Shown here one piece after another: positions 1-6,986 of a stretch of DNA of 14,592 bases. Position 1 is the first letter of the stretch; each line of letters opens with the position of its first letter. The notes below the pieces were generated by a model. It was given only the letters and a program-made list of their open reading frames with translations, was not told the origin of the DNA and ran no database searches. Made by a program: the position numbers and the translations under genes. Origin of the DNA: an uncultured Desulfobacca sp. (lineage in GTDB: Bacteria > Desulfobacterota > Desulfobaccia > Desulfobaccales > Desulfobaccaceae); the NCBI GenBank assembly GCA_937958145.1, contig CALGOE010000092.1, forward strand, positions 1-14,592, given 5' to 3'.

Positions 1-1
1 T

Positions 2-1438
2 ATGTTCAAAAAAGTCCTGGTGGCCAACCGCGGCGAGATCGCCATCCGCATCATCCGCGCCTGCAAAGAGCTGGGCCTGAAGACCGTGAGTATCTACACC
101 GAGCAGGACGCCAACGCCTTGCACATCACCAAGGCCGATGAAGCCATTCTGGTCAAACCGGGTCCCATTGCCGGTTATCTGGATTATGAGCAGATTATCA
201 GGGTTGCCCGTTGGGCCGAGGCCGACGCCATCCACCCCGGCTACGGCTTTATTGCCGAGAATTGGCGCTTTGCCCACGCCTGCGCAGAGGCCGGCATTAC
301 CTTTATCGGCCCCACCGCCTCGGCCATCCGGGCCATGGGCAATAAAATCCGGGCCCGGGACGTCATGACCGAGGCCGGGGTCCCTTTGGTACCAGGGTCA
401 CCCCTGCTCGAGGACGAGGCCGCTGCCCTGGCCTGGGCCCAGCGTATCGGCTATCCGGTGATGATCAAAGCCAAAGCCGGCGGCGGCGGCAAAGGCATGC
501 GTCTGGTCCACAGCGACGAACAACTGCGCCAGGGCTACGCCATGGCCAAAACCGAAGCCAAAAAGGCCTTCGGCGACGACGCCGTCTATCTGGAAAAATT
601 CATTGTTCAGCCCAAACATATCGAAATCCAGATCATGGCCGACAGATACGGCCACATCATTCACCTGGGAGAACGCGACTGCTCCATCCAACGGCGCCAT
701 CAGAAGCTCATCGAGATTGCCCCCTCCCTGGTCCTGACCCCCGAAAAGCGCCAGGCCATGGGTGAGATTGCCATCGCCGCCGCCCGCCAGATTGATTACC
801 ATACCGTCGGCACGGTGGAATTTCTGGTGGATCGGGATTTGCATTTTTATTTTCTGGAGATGAACACCCGCATCCAGGTGGAGCATACCATCACCGAAAT
901 CATCACCGGCATTGACATTGTCCAGGAGCAGATCCGCCTGGCCGCCGGGGAACCCTTGCGGTTCCGCCAGGAAGACGTGAAATTCTGGGGCCATGCCATT
1001 CAATGTCGGATCAATGCCGAAGACCCCCGCAACAACTTCTTCCCTTCCCCCGGCAGGATCACCAAATATCAATCCCCAGGGGGAATCGGCATCCGCATCG
1101 ACGGCTGTGTGTTCGGCGGCTACGAAGTGCCCCCCTATTTTGACCCCCTCCTCACCAAACTCTGCGCCTGGGGCCTGACCTGGGAAGAAGCCGTCAACCG
1201 CATGTCTCGGGCCCTGGACGAATACATTATCCGGGGCGTCAAAACCACCATACCTCTTTATAAGAAACTGCTCCAGGACGAGGAATTCCGCCGCGGCCGC
1301 TACACCACGGAATACATGGAGAGAAAGATCCAGGAACTCACCTACGAAGACGTCAAGGAACCCTTTGACATCTATTACCTTGCCGCCGCAGCCCTGTTTT
1401 TTGAGATGAATTATTTCTATACGGAAGGCCAGGAATGA
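2..1438 (+). CDS. accC: Biotin carboxylase (acetyl-CoA / pyruvate carboxylase subunit A type)
   Basis: ATP-grasp biotin carboxylase, 478 residues. The family carboxylates biotin on a carrier protein using ATP and bicarbonate. The N-terminal fold starts KVLVANRGEIAIRI. The glycine loop KAKAGGGGKGM is at residues 156-166. ERDCSIQRRHQK ends at K235 (E. coli AccC K238). Metal and catalytic residues E273, E286, N288 and R290 sit in EMNTRIQVEH, and R336 in CRINAEDP matches E. coli R338. By these checks the enzyme looks catalytically intact. Two oddities are QVEHT where QVEHP is usual, and a C-terminal tail of about 30 residues beyond the 449-residue AccC length, as in PycA-type subunits. The start at base 2 is the first codon available, so a longer N-terminus cannot be excluded, though the homology begins right at this methionine. 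The stop overlaps the next gene by ATGA, which implies translational coupling and a complex with that product. The symbol is by family only, because the true acceptor is unknown. Confidence 0.93.
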   Translation: MFKKVLVANRGEIAIRIIRACKELGLKTVSIYTEQDANALHITKADEAILVKPGPIAGYLDYEQIIRVARWAEADAIHPGYGFIAENWRFAHACAEAGITFIGPTASAIRAMGNKIRARDVMTEAGVPLVPGSPLLEDEAAALAWAQRIGYPVMIKAKAGGGGKGMRLVHSDEQLRQGYAMAKTEAKKAFGDDAVYLEKFIVQPKHIEIQIMADRYGHIIHLGERDCSIQRRHQKLIEIAPSLVLTPEKRQAMGEIAIAAARQIDYHTVGTVEFLVDRDLHFYFLEMNTRIQVEHTITEIITGIDIVQEQIRLAAGEPLRFRQEDVKFWGHAIQCRINAEDPRNNFFPSPGRITKYQSPGGIGIRIDGCVFGGYEVPPYFDPLLTKLCAWGLTWEEAVNRMSRALDEYIIRGVKTTIPLYKKLLQDEEFRRGRYTTEYMERKIQELTYEDVKEPFDIYYLAAAALFFEMNYFYTEGQE

Positions 1439-3123
1439 AGCTGCCCTTTCATATCACCGATGCCTCATTGCGGGATGGTCTGGAAGATTTTGTCCTCAAG
1501 AGGATGCACCCCGAGGAAGTCACCCGTCTGGGGACGCTTTTGGATCGGGTGGGTTTTTATTCCATTGATTGCTGGGGCGGTTCAACCTTCTATAACGCTC
1601 TGACCGGCCTCCTGGAAGACCCCTGGGAACGGTTGAAACGGCTGCGCCGGGCCATCCGCCATACCCCGCTGCAGATGGTTGTCCGGGGCCAGATGCTGGT
1701 GGGTTTCAAACCCTATCAGAAGGAGGTTGTGCGCAAATTTCTGGCCAAAGCGGCCAACCTGGGCATGGATATCTTCCGGATCTATGACCAGCTCAATGAT
1801 CTGGCCAATATGCGCCCGGCCATTGTGATCGCCAAAGAGCTCCGCAAAGAAGTGGAAGCCACGGTGCTCTATTCCCACAGCCCTACGGTCACCCAGACAG
1901 ACTATCTGCGCCTGGCCGAGGATCTCATCAATGTGGGCGCCGACTCCATCTGCATCAATGATTCCCTGGGAACCATGACCCCGGAAGAAGTGGCCTCCCT
2001 GGCCACCACCTACCGATGGCACTTCCACCAACCCCTCCGTCTGCATCTCCACGACAGCCATCGCAAGGCGGTGGAGGCCTATCTGGTGGGCGTCCAGGCC
2101 GGGGCCGAACGGGTGGACACGGTCATGGCGCCGCTGATGGGGTCTGATTGCCCGCCGGCCGCCGAACAATTGCTGGCCGCCTTGCGCCAGACCTCCTTTG
2201 ATCCCCAGATCGACCTCTCCGCCCTGGAAGCCGTCACCGAATATCTCCAGGAATTAAAGGCCGCCCACCGCTACCAGGAAGTCCCAGCCCGCCGCAGCGA
2301 TGATACCGGCACCGAAGGCTATCTGCCCGCCTTATTAAAAGATTATCTGCGGGAAGAGCTGCGCAGCCGCCAGGCCCGGGATCGCCTCCAGGCCGCCATC
2401 AAAGAAGCCCACCGGGTCTGGCAGGATCTGGGTTTCCCGCCCTTAAAGGGCCGCATTCTGGAGATCGTCGGCGATCAGGCCTTGACTAACCTCTTCGCCG
2501 GTCAGCGCTATGAGACCCTCACCGACGACATGCAGGACCTGATCCGAGGACGGTACGGCAGCCTCTATTCCATCACCGATGAGACCTTGCGGCACCTCGC
2601 CCTCATGCTGCGGGAGCAGGAACGCAACCATCCCTGGGAAGGCCGGCTGCGCCAGCCGCCGGGCATCACCCAGGAGGAAGATATCCTGACCTATTCCCTG
2701 TTTCCGGATGAAGCCGTCTATTTCTTTCAACAGCGGGACAAAAAGCAGGCTGCCGCCGCAGCCAAAGCCGCCGCGCCCAAAGCCCCGACGGCCCCGGCCA
2801 CCCGCCTGGCCCAGGGCATCCCCCGCGGACTCAGCCTGACCCTGAAGGGCGAAGAGGTGGGGGCCCGCCTCGCAGCCATCGGCCCCCTGCGCGGCAATAA
2901 ACAGACCCTCTTCGTCAACATCGGCGATATGACCGAAGAGATCGAAGTAACCTTCGTCTCCAGTGGTACAGCCCGCCCCGAATACCTGGTCACCTTGCAC
3001 GGCGAAACCCATCGCCTCAAAATCAAGAAAGTCTTCCCCAAGGAAGAAGAATATACCCCCATCTTCCTGGAGGTCGACGATAAAATGGAAGAATTTCTCA
3101 TCAAACATCTATACATCGATTAA
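1435..3123 (+). CDS. Divergent pyruvate/oxaloacetate carboxyltransferase-like protein, no biotinyl domain
   Basis: 562 residues related to the carboxyltransferase (CT) subunit of pyruvate carboxylase and oxaloacetate decarboxylase. Seen: a TIM-barrel CT domain at about 5-260 with family signatures CWGGSTF (46-52), EDPWERL (61-67), the RGQ motif with R84, FRIYDQLND (114-122) and GADSICINDS (168-177); a PYC_OADA-like helical part at about 310-400 (EIVGDQALTN); an Ala/Pro-rich linker at 437-460; and a last domain at about 465-562. Putative metal ligands D14, H204 and H206 (HLHD) remain. Several residues known to matter in the family are changed: the carbamylated lysine is N175, the proton-shuttling threonine is D238, and RDAHQ is RDGLE (Q to E17). 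The usual HQxPGG segment after the barrel is not recognisable. The protein ends where a biotinyl domain with its AMKM site would begin, so a carrier must be encoded elsewhere. It overlaps the biotin carboxylase gene by 4 bases, so the two products probably act together. The usual reaction (pyruvate plus carboxybiotin to oxaloacetate) cannot be assumed. Confidence 0.85.
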   Translation: MKLPFHITDASLRDGLEDFVLKRMHPEEVTRLGTLLDRVGFYSIDCWGGSTFYNALTGLLEDPWERLKRLRRAIRHTPLQMVVRGQMLVGFKPYQKEVVRKFLAKAANLGMDIFRIYDQLNDLANMRPAIVIAKELRKEVEATVLYSHSPTVTQTDYLRLAEDLINVGADSICINDSLGTMTPEEVASLATTYRWHFHQPLRLHLHDSHRKAVEAYLVGVQAGAERVDTVMAPLMGSDCPPAAEQLLAALRQTSFDPQIDLSALEAVTEYLQELKAAHRYQEVPARRSDDTGTEGYLPALLKDYLREELRSRQARDRLQAAIKEAHRVWQDLGFPPLKGRILEIVGDQALTNLFAGQRYETLTDDMQDLIRGRYGSLYSITDETLRHLALMLREQERNHPWEGRLRQPPGITQEEDILTYSLFPDEAVYFFQQRDKKQAAAAAKAAAPKAPTAPATRLAQGIPRGLSLTLKGEEVGARLAAIGPLRGNKQTLFVNIGDMTEEIEVTFVSSGTARPEYLVTLHGETHRLKIKKVFPKEEEYTPIFLEVDDKMEEFLIKHLYID

Positions 3124-3126
3124 GAC

Positions 3127-3144
3127 CCGGGGTGACTGCCCCGG
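3127..3144 (+). other. Small GC hairpin between CT-like gene and Memo-family gene
   Basis: CCGGGG (3127-3132) pairs with CCCCGG (3139-3144) across a 6-base loop, 3 bases after the stop of the CT-like gene. No T-run follows, so it is not an intrinsic terminator. It could be an mRNA-stabilising or processing stem inside one transcript. Function is inferred only. Confidence 0.4.
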
Positions 3145-3162
3145 CATCTCGTGGAGGCTGCC

Positions 3163-4005
3163 ATGTCCATCCGCCCCCGCACCCTCCCCATCGGTTGGTA
3201 CCCCGGCTCCGCCCGGGAATGTCAGCACGAATTGGCCGCCTTTGTGGCCGGCGTCAAACCTTTGCCCAGCGGCACCGTGGTCTATGGCGGCGTCATCCCC
3301 CATGCCGGCTGGTATTTTTCCGGCCGTCTGGCAGCCCGCGTCTTTTATCTGGCTGCCCAGGCCCAGCAACCCCAGGTCATCTGCCTCTTCGGCGGCCATT
3401 TGGGCGGCAACTCACCACCGCTCCTGGTCGAAGAGGCCGCCTGGGAGACGCCTTTGGGCCCCGTCACCCTGGCCACCGAGATGTACGAACCCCTGAAGAA
3501 GAAAATCCCCTGCGCGCCCGAATACCCCGGCGACAACACCATGGAAATTCAGCTTCCCATGGTCAAATACTTCTTCCCCCATGCCAAGGTCCTGGCCGTC
3601 CGGGCCCCCCACTCCCAAAAGGCCCTCGATCTGGGGCAGGCGGTCGTCCAAACCGCCCAGGAATTGAACCTCTCCCTCCTGGCCTTCGGCTCTTCCGACC
3701 TGACCCACTACGGCCCCAATTACGGCTGGGCCCCCAAAGGCTATGGCGAGAAGGCGGTGCAATGGGTCAAAGAAGTCAATGATAAAAAATACGTGGACCG
3801 GGCCTTGCACTTGGATGCCGTGGGCGTCCTTAAGGCCGCGGCCGACGACCAGAGCTCCTGCAGCGCCGGGGCCACCGCCGCCGCCATCAGCGCCGCCCAG
3901 ACCCAGGGAGCGGCCAAAGCCCTGCTGGTGGATTATTACACCAGCTACGATATCAGGCCGGATACCAGTTTTGTGGGTTATGCCGGAATCCTTTTCCTGC
4001 AATGA
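3163..4005 (+). CDS. Memo-family protein (AmmeMemoRadiSam system protein B)
   Basis: 280 residues of the Memo / DUF52 family, whose fold is related to class III extradiol dioxygenases. Its bacterial function is poorly known. Seen: GVIPHAGWYFSG (43-54), with H47 at the first metal-type position; LFGGHLGG (75-82) with H79; MEIQLPMVKYFFP (127-139); GSSDLTHYG (176-184); and SSCSAG (231-236) with C233. The two histidines and the cysteine match the metal-site triad described for human MEMO1. The ATG at 3163 is preferred over an in-frame GTG at 3151, because GGAGG (3153-3157) sits 5 bases before the ATG and would lie inside the longer reading frame. It lies 39 bases after the CT-like gene, same strand, with no terminator between, so it is probably the last gene of that operon. 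AMMECR1 and radical SAM partners are not in the window, so any link to the carboxylase genes is inference. Confidence 0.9.
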   Translation: MSIRPRTLPIGWYPGSARECQHELAAFVAGVKPLPSGTVVYGGVIPHAGWYFSGRLAARVFYLAAQAQQPQVICLFGGHLGGNSPPLLVEEAAWETPLGPVTLATEMYEPLKKKIPCAPEYPGDNTMEIQLPMVKYFFPHAKVLAVRAPHSQKALDLGQAVVQTAQELNLSLLAFGSSDLTHYGPNYGWAPKGYGEKAVQWVKEVNDKKYVDRALHLDAVGVLKAAADDQSSCSAGATAAAISAAQTQGAAKALLVDYYTSYDIRPDTSFVGYAGILFLQ

Positions 4006-4035
4006 CCGGGCCGCTGGCCCCGGGACCGAATCAAC

Positions 4036-4074
4036 AGCAAAGGCGGGAAAATAATCTTTCCCGCCTTGCTTTTT
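4036..4074 (+). terminator. Rho-independent terminator after the Memo-family gene, possibly bidirectional
   Basis: GGCGGGAAA (4042-4050) and TTTCCCGCC (4057-4065) form a perfect 9-bp stem with loop ATAATC. An outer AGCAA/TTGCT stem extends it, with one bulged A. TTTTT follows at 4070-4074 on the + strand. It lies between the convergent Memo-family and hom genes. The minus-strand reading gives the same stem but only TTTGCTGTTG after it, so termination of hom transcripts here would be weaker. Confidence 0.88.
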
Positions 4075-4132
4075 GGCCCTTGCCGGGGCCGCCTCTGGTA
4101 GAACCGGGCGGTCGCGGCCAAGACAGCCGGCT

Positions 4133-5458
4133 CTAAATCTGGGCTGCGTCCAGATTGGGATCTTCAATGCGGATAATGGCCGCAGCCTCCGTCACCACAT
4201 CCAGATGTTCAATCTCCTGCAGCGCTTTTTGGACATTGGCCTCCCGGGCCTCGTGAGTGATCATGACAATGGGCACCGCCCCGCGCTGCCCCCGCCCTTT
4301 CTGGATCACCGCCGCAATGCTGATCTGGTATTTGGCCAGGATCCCCGAGATCTTTGACAACACCCCCGGCCGGTCCTGGGCCGCAAAGCGGATGTAATAA
4401 TTGGTCAGGATGTCTGCCAGCGGTTTCACCAAACGGCGGTTGCTGGCCGCGTCGGCCACCCCCAAAGCCGGAATCCAACCCTGGCGACCGTTGCGGACCG
4501 CATAGGCCAATTCAATGAGATCAGCCGCCACCGAGCTGGCCGTGGGCATCATCCCGGCCCCCCGGCCGTAGAGGAGAATGGATCCCACCGCGTCCCCGGT
4601 GATATAAACGGCATTATGCACCCCCACAACGCTGGCCATAATGTGGTCCTGGGGGATCATGGTGGGATGGACCCTCGCCTCCACCTGCTGGCCGTCGTCC
4701 CGGGTGATGGCCAAGAGCTTGATCTGATAACCGAATTCTTTGGCAAACTGGATGTCCAGCGGTTCGATGCGGCTGATACCCTCCACATGGATACTGCCGA
4801 AATCGATCTGGGCCCCATACGCCAGAGCCATCAGTAACGCCAGCTTATGGGCCGCGTCGAATCCCTCCACATCCAGGGTCGGGTCAGCTTCGGCAAAACC
4901 CTGGGCCTGGGCCTCCTGCAGGGCCTCCTGGAAGGAAACCCCCGTCGAAGCCATTTTGCTCAGGATATAATTGGAGGTACCGTTCAGAATACCGAAGATT
5001 TCCTGGATGGCATTGGCCGCCAGCCCCTGGCGCAGGGTCAGAATAATGGGAATGCCCCCGCAAACGCTGGCCTCATAACCGATGGCCACCCCCGCCGCCG
5101 CCGCCGCCTGGAAGAGTTCATTGCCGTGCAGGGCCAGGAGTGCCTTATTGGCCGTGACCACATGCTTGCCCCGGGCTATGGCCGCCCGCACCAGATCATG
5201 GGCCTCGGTGGTGCCCCCCATTAACTCAATGACGATGTCAATGTCCGGATCGTCAATGATCTCCTGGGCCCGCCGGGTCAAAAGCCCCGGCGGCACCGCC
5301 ACCGGCCGCGGCCGCTCTAAGTCTATATCAGCGATTTTCTTGAGAATAAGGGGAAAACCCAAACGCCGCTGAAATCGGTCCGGGTGTTCCAGCAACAGTC
5401 GCACCACGCCGCTCCCCACCGTGCCGAAACCGATCAAACCGACGCCAACGGGCCTCAT
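4133..5458 (-). CDS. hom: Homoserine dehydrogenase with C-terminal ACT domain
   Basis: 441 residues, monofunctional homoserine dehydrogenase. The family reduces aspartate semialdehyde to homoserine with NAD(P)H, the branch point to threonine and methionine. Seen: a Rossmann nucleotide-binding start GLIGFGTVGSG (7-17); TANKALLA (102-109); the catalytic domain with GYEASVCGGIPII (127-139), GILNGTSNYIL (157-167) and GFAEADPTLDVEGFDAAHK (187-205), which carries the catalytic Asp/Lys pair; and an ACT domain at about 353-430 (starting YYIRFAAQDRPGVLSKISGIL). In this family the ACT domain usually gives feedback inhibition by threonine. Length matches the ACT-containing bacterial enzymes. The start ATG (5456-5458) overlaps the alaC stop as ATGA, so translation is likely coupled. 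No thrC or thrB follows; the next gene is convergent. Confidence 0.96.
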   Translation of the reverse strand: MRPVGVGLIGFGTVGSGVVRLLLEHPDRFQRRLGFPLILKKIADIDLERPRPVAVPPGLLTRRAQEIIDDPDIDIVIELMGGTTEAHDLVRAAIARGKHVVTANKALLALHGNELFQAAAAAGVAIGYEASVCGGIPIILTLRQGLAANAIQEIFGILNGTSNYILSKMASTGVSFQEALQEAQAQGFAEADPTLDVEGFDAAHKLALLMALAYGAQIDFGSIHVEGISRIEPLDIQFAKEFGYQIKLLAITRDDGQQVEARVHPTMIPQDHIMASVVGVHNAVYITGDAVGSILLYGRGAGMMPTASSVAADLIELAYAVRNGRQGWIPALGVADAASNRRLVKPLADILTNYYIRFAAQDRPGVLSKISGILAKYQISIAAVIQKGRGQRGAVPIVMITHEAREANVQKALQEIEHLDVVTEAAAIIRIEDPNLDAAQI

Positions 5459-6636
5459 GCCTTCTTGCCCTGCAATACTTGGCGCATCCCCCGCACGGCC
5501 TGGTTGATCCGATGCGTATTCTCCACCAGGGCAAACCGCACGTATTCATCCCCGTATTCGCCAAACCCCAGGCCCGGCGACACGGCCACCTTGGCCTCCC
5601 GGATGAGCATCTTGCAGAACTCCACCGAACCCAGGTGCCGGTAACGGCGGGGGATCTTGGCCCAGACGAACATGGTGCCTTTGGGCGGCTCTATCTTCCA
5701 ACCGATGCGGTTCAAACCCCGACAGAGGGCATCCCGCCGCTCTTTATAGGTCGCCACGATCTCCTGCACACAGTCATACGGGCCGTTTAAGGCAATGATA
5801 CTGGCAATCTGAATGGGTTGGAACACCCCGTAATCCAGGTAACTCTTAATCCGGGTCAGGGCGTGCACCAGCCTTTTGTTGCCGCAGACAAACCCCATGC
5901 GCCAACCCGGCATATTATAGCTTTTGGACAGGGAGAACAGCTCCACGCCGATATCCTTGGCCCCCGGCACCTGCAGGAAACTGGGCGCCACATAATCATC
6001 AAAAACCAGATCAGCATACGCAAAATCGTGAACCACCAAGATCCCGTGCTCATGGGCAAAGGCCACGATCTTCTTAAAAAAGTCCAGGTCCACCACCATG
6101 GTCGTGGGATTGTGCGGATACGATATGATCAACATGGTCGGCCGGGGGCGGATCAGTCGGGTGATGGTGGTCATGTCTTCAAAGAAATCCCGGTCCGGAT
6201 CCAGCGGAATGCTCACCAGATCTGCCCCGGCAATGACCACCGAATAAGCATGAATCGGATACGTGGGGTTGGGCACCAAGACCACGTTGCCCGGGCCGGT
6301 GGTGGCCAACACCAGGTGCGACAGCCCTTCTTTGGCGCCGATGGTGGCTATGGCCTCGGTTTCCGGATCAATGTCCACATCAAAACGCCGCTTGTACCAA
6401 TCGGCAATGGCCTGCCGTAACTTCGGAATCCCCTTGGACGCGGAATAGCGGTGGTTATGCCCTAATTTGGCCGCCTCAATTAACTTGTCGACAATATGGG
6501 GCGGGGTCGCCAGATCCGGGTTCCCCATCCCCAGGTCAATGATATCCTCACCCCGTCGCCTGGCCTCCATCTTCAGGGCGTTGACCGTAGCAAATACATA
6601 TTCCGGCAGTCGTTGTAAACGGGGAAATTCTTCCAT
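5455..6636 (-). CDS. alaC: Alanine transaminase / class I-II aminotransferase of the AlaC family
   Basis: 393 residues, PLP-dependent fold-type I aminotransferase. It matches E. coli AlaC (YfdZ), a glutamate-pyruvate aminotransferase, almost throughout. Seen: RLPEYVF near the start; DLGMGNPD (34-41); YSASKGIPKLR (64-74); VPNPTYPIH (121-129); SYPHNPTT (172-179); HDFAYADLVFD (203-213) with D204 for the PLP ring nitrogen and Y207; and SLSKSYNMPGWRMGF (235-249) with K238 as the Schiff-base lysine. A conserved arginine lies in the C-terminal VRFALVEN. The same family includes LL-diaminopimelate aminotransferase-like members, so substrate preference is not certain. The operon partner hom suggests a role in aspartate-family amino acid supply. 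AAAGGA lies upstream of the ATG. Transcription probably starts near 6675 from the promoter at 6682-6710. Confidence 0.93.
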   Translation of the reverse strand: MEEFPRLQRLPEYVFATVNALKMEARRRGEDIIDLGMGNPDLATPPHIVDKLIEAAKLGHNHRYSASKGIPKLRQAIADWYKRRFDVDIDPETEAIATIGAKEGLSHLVLATTGPGNVVLVPNPTYPIHAYSVVIAGADLVSIPLDPDRDFFEDMTTITRLIRPRPTMLIISYPHNPTTMVVDLDFFKKIVAFAHEHGILVVHDFAYADLVFDDYVAPSFLQVPGAKDIGVELFSLSKSYNMPGWRMGFVCGNKRLVHALTRIKSYLDYGVFQPIQIASIIALNGPYDCVQEIVATYKERRDALCRGLNRIGWKIEPPKGTMFVWAKIPRRYRHLGSVEFCKMLIREAKVAVSPGLGFGEYGDEYVRFALVENTHRINQAVRGMRQVLQGKKA

Positions 6637-6657
6637 GTCCTAGTCCTTTCCTGGCCG

Positions 6658-6673
6658 CGCCTGCAAATCTTTG
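6658..6673 (-). repeat. 16-base repeat, copy A (alaC leader)
   Basis: Read on the minus strand this is CAAAGATTTGCAGGCG. It ends 21 bases before the alaC start codon, inside the predicted leader just downstream of the expected transcription start. It contains most of the dyad GCAAA-GA-TTTGC (6663-6674). The identical motif occurs at 6946-6961 on the plus strand. Confidence 0.8.
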
Positions 6674-6681
6674 CCAAAGTC

Positions 6682-6710
6682 ATTACATCAAAAATGCCCC
6701 GCTTTGTCAA
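6682..6710 (-). promoter_or_regulatory. Sigma-70-type promoter for alaC-hom
   Basis: On the minus strand, TTGACA (6705-6710, a perfect -35) is followed by a 17-base spacer and TGTAAT (6682-6687, 5 of 6 matches to the -10 consensus). Predicted start of transcription is near 6675, giving a leader of about 39 bases. This is the best promoter match in the window. Confidence 0.8.
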
Positions 6711-6802
6711 ACGGATAAAGACCCCGCGCCGACACTGGCATAACGCTCAACCTCTGATTATTTCTGACAAATATCAAGCCAGCGCCAGTTCTCCAATAAT
6801 GT

Positions 6803-6831
6803 TTGACAATTTTCGTCAAGTGTGGTATTGA
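6803..6831 (+). promoter_or_regulatory. Weak candidate promoter for the cold-shock gene
   Basis: TTGACA (6803-6808) is a perfect -35, but the element 17 bases on (TATTGA, 6826-6831) matches the -10 consensus poorly. If real, the csp mRNA would carry a leader of roughly 150 bases, comparable to the long leaders of cspA-type genes. No better plus-strand promoter was found upstream of csp. Confidence 0.35.
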
Positions 6832-6945
6832 TGGGCTGTTTTGGCGGTTTGGCTAGTGAGTAATGGAAGTTATCAGGATACCCTGACAAAATCGGGAAGC
6901 CCGGTTCCCCTTTTGCCAGCCCACGGCCCCCATCCTTGCCCTAGC

Positions 6946-6961
6946 CAAAGATTTGCAGGCG
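6946..6961 (+). repeat. 16-base repeat, copy B (csp leader)
   Basis: CAAAGATTTGCAGGCG, identical to the minus-strand copy at 6658-6673 and in inverted orientation to it. It ends 25 bases before the csp start codon. The dyad is slightly weaker than in copy A, with CCAAA in place of GCAAA at its left edge. Confidence 0.8.
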
Positions 6962-6986
6962 GCATTGGTATTACCGAGGAGGAGCA

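Larger units (their letters stand above)
6637..6986. other. Divergent intergenic region between alaC and csp
   Basis: 350 bases without a convincing gene, clearly more AT-rich in the middle (about 6690-6890) than its flanks. It holds a strong minus-strand promoter for alaC-hom, a weak plus-strand promoter candidate for csp, an inverted pair of identical 16-base motifs near its two ends, and several TGACAA-like words (6705-6710 on minus; 6765-6770, 6804-6809 and 6884-6889 on plus). TTGAC (6803-6807) and GTCAA (6815-6819) form a 5-bp dyad with a 7-base spacer. GGGAA (6894-6898) and TTCCC (6905-6909) can form a small hairpin in the csp leader. Confidence 0.7.

Noticed and set aside
2963..3496. 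Plus-strand open frame bridging the end of the CT-like gene and the Memo gene, considered as a frameshifted biotinyl domain
   Set aside because: The translation is Ser/Pro/Arg-rich and carries no biotinyl fold or AMKM-like lysine, so it does not rescue the missing domain.
3412..4167. Long minus-strand open frame (251 codons) opposite the Memo-family gene
   Set aside because: Gly/Asp-rich antisense shadow of a well-supported gene, caused by GC-rich third positions; it also crosses the terminator.
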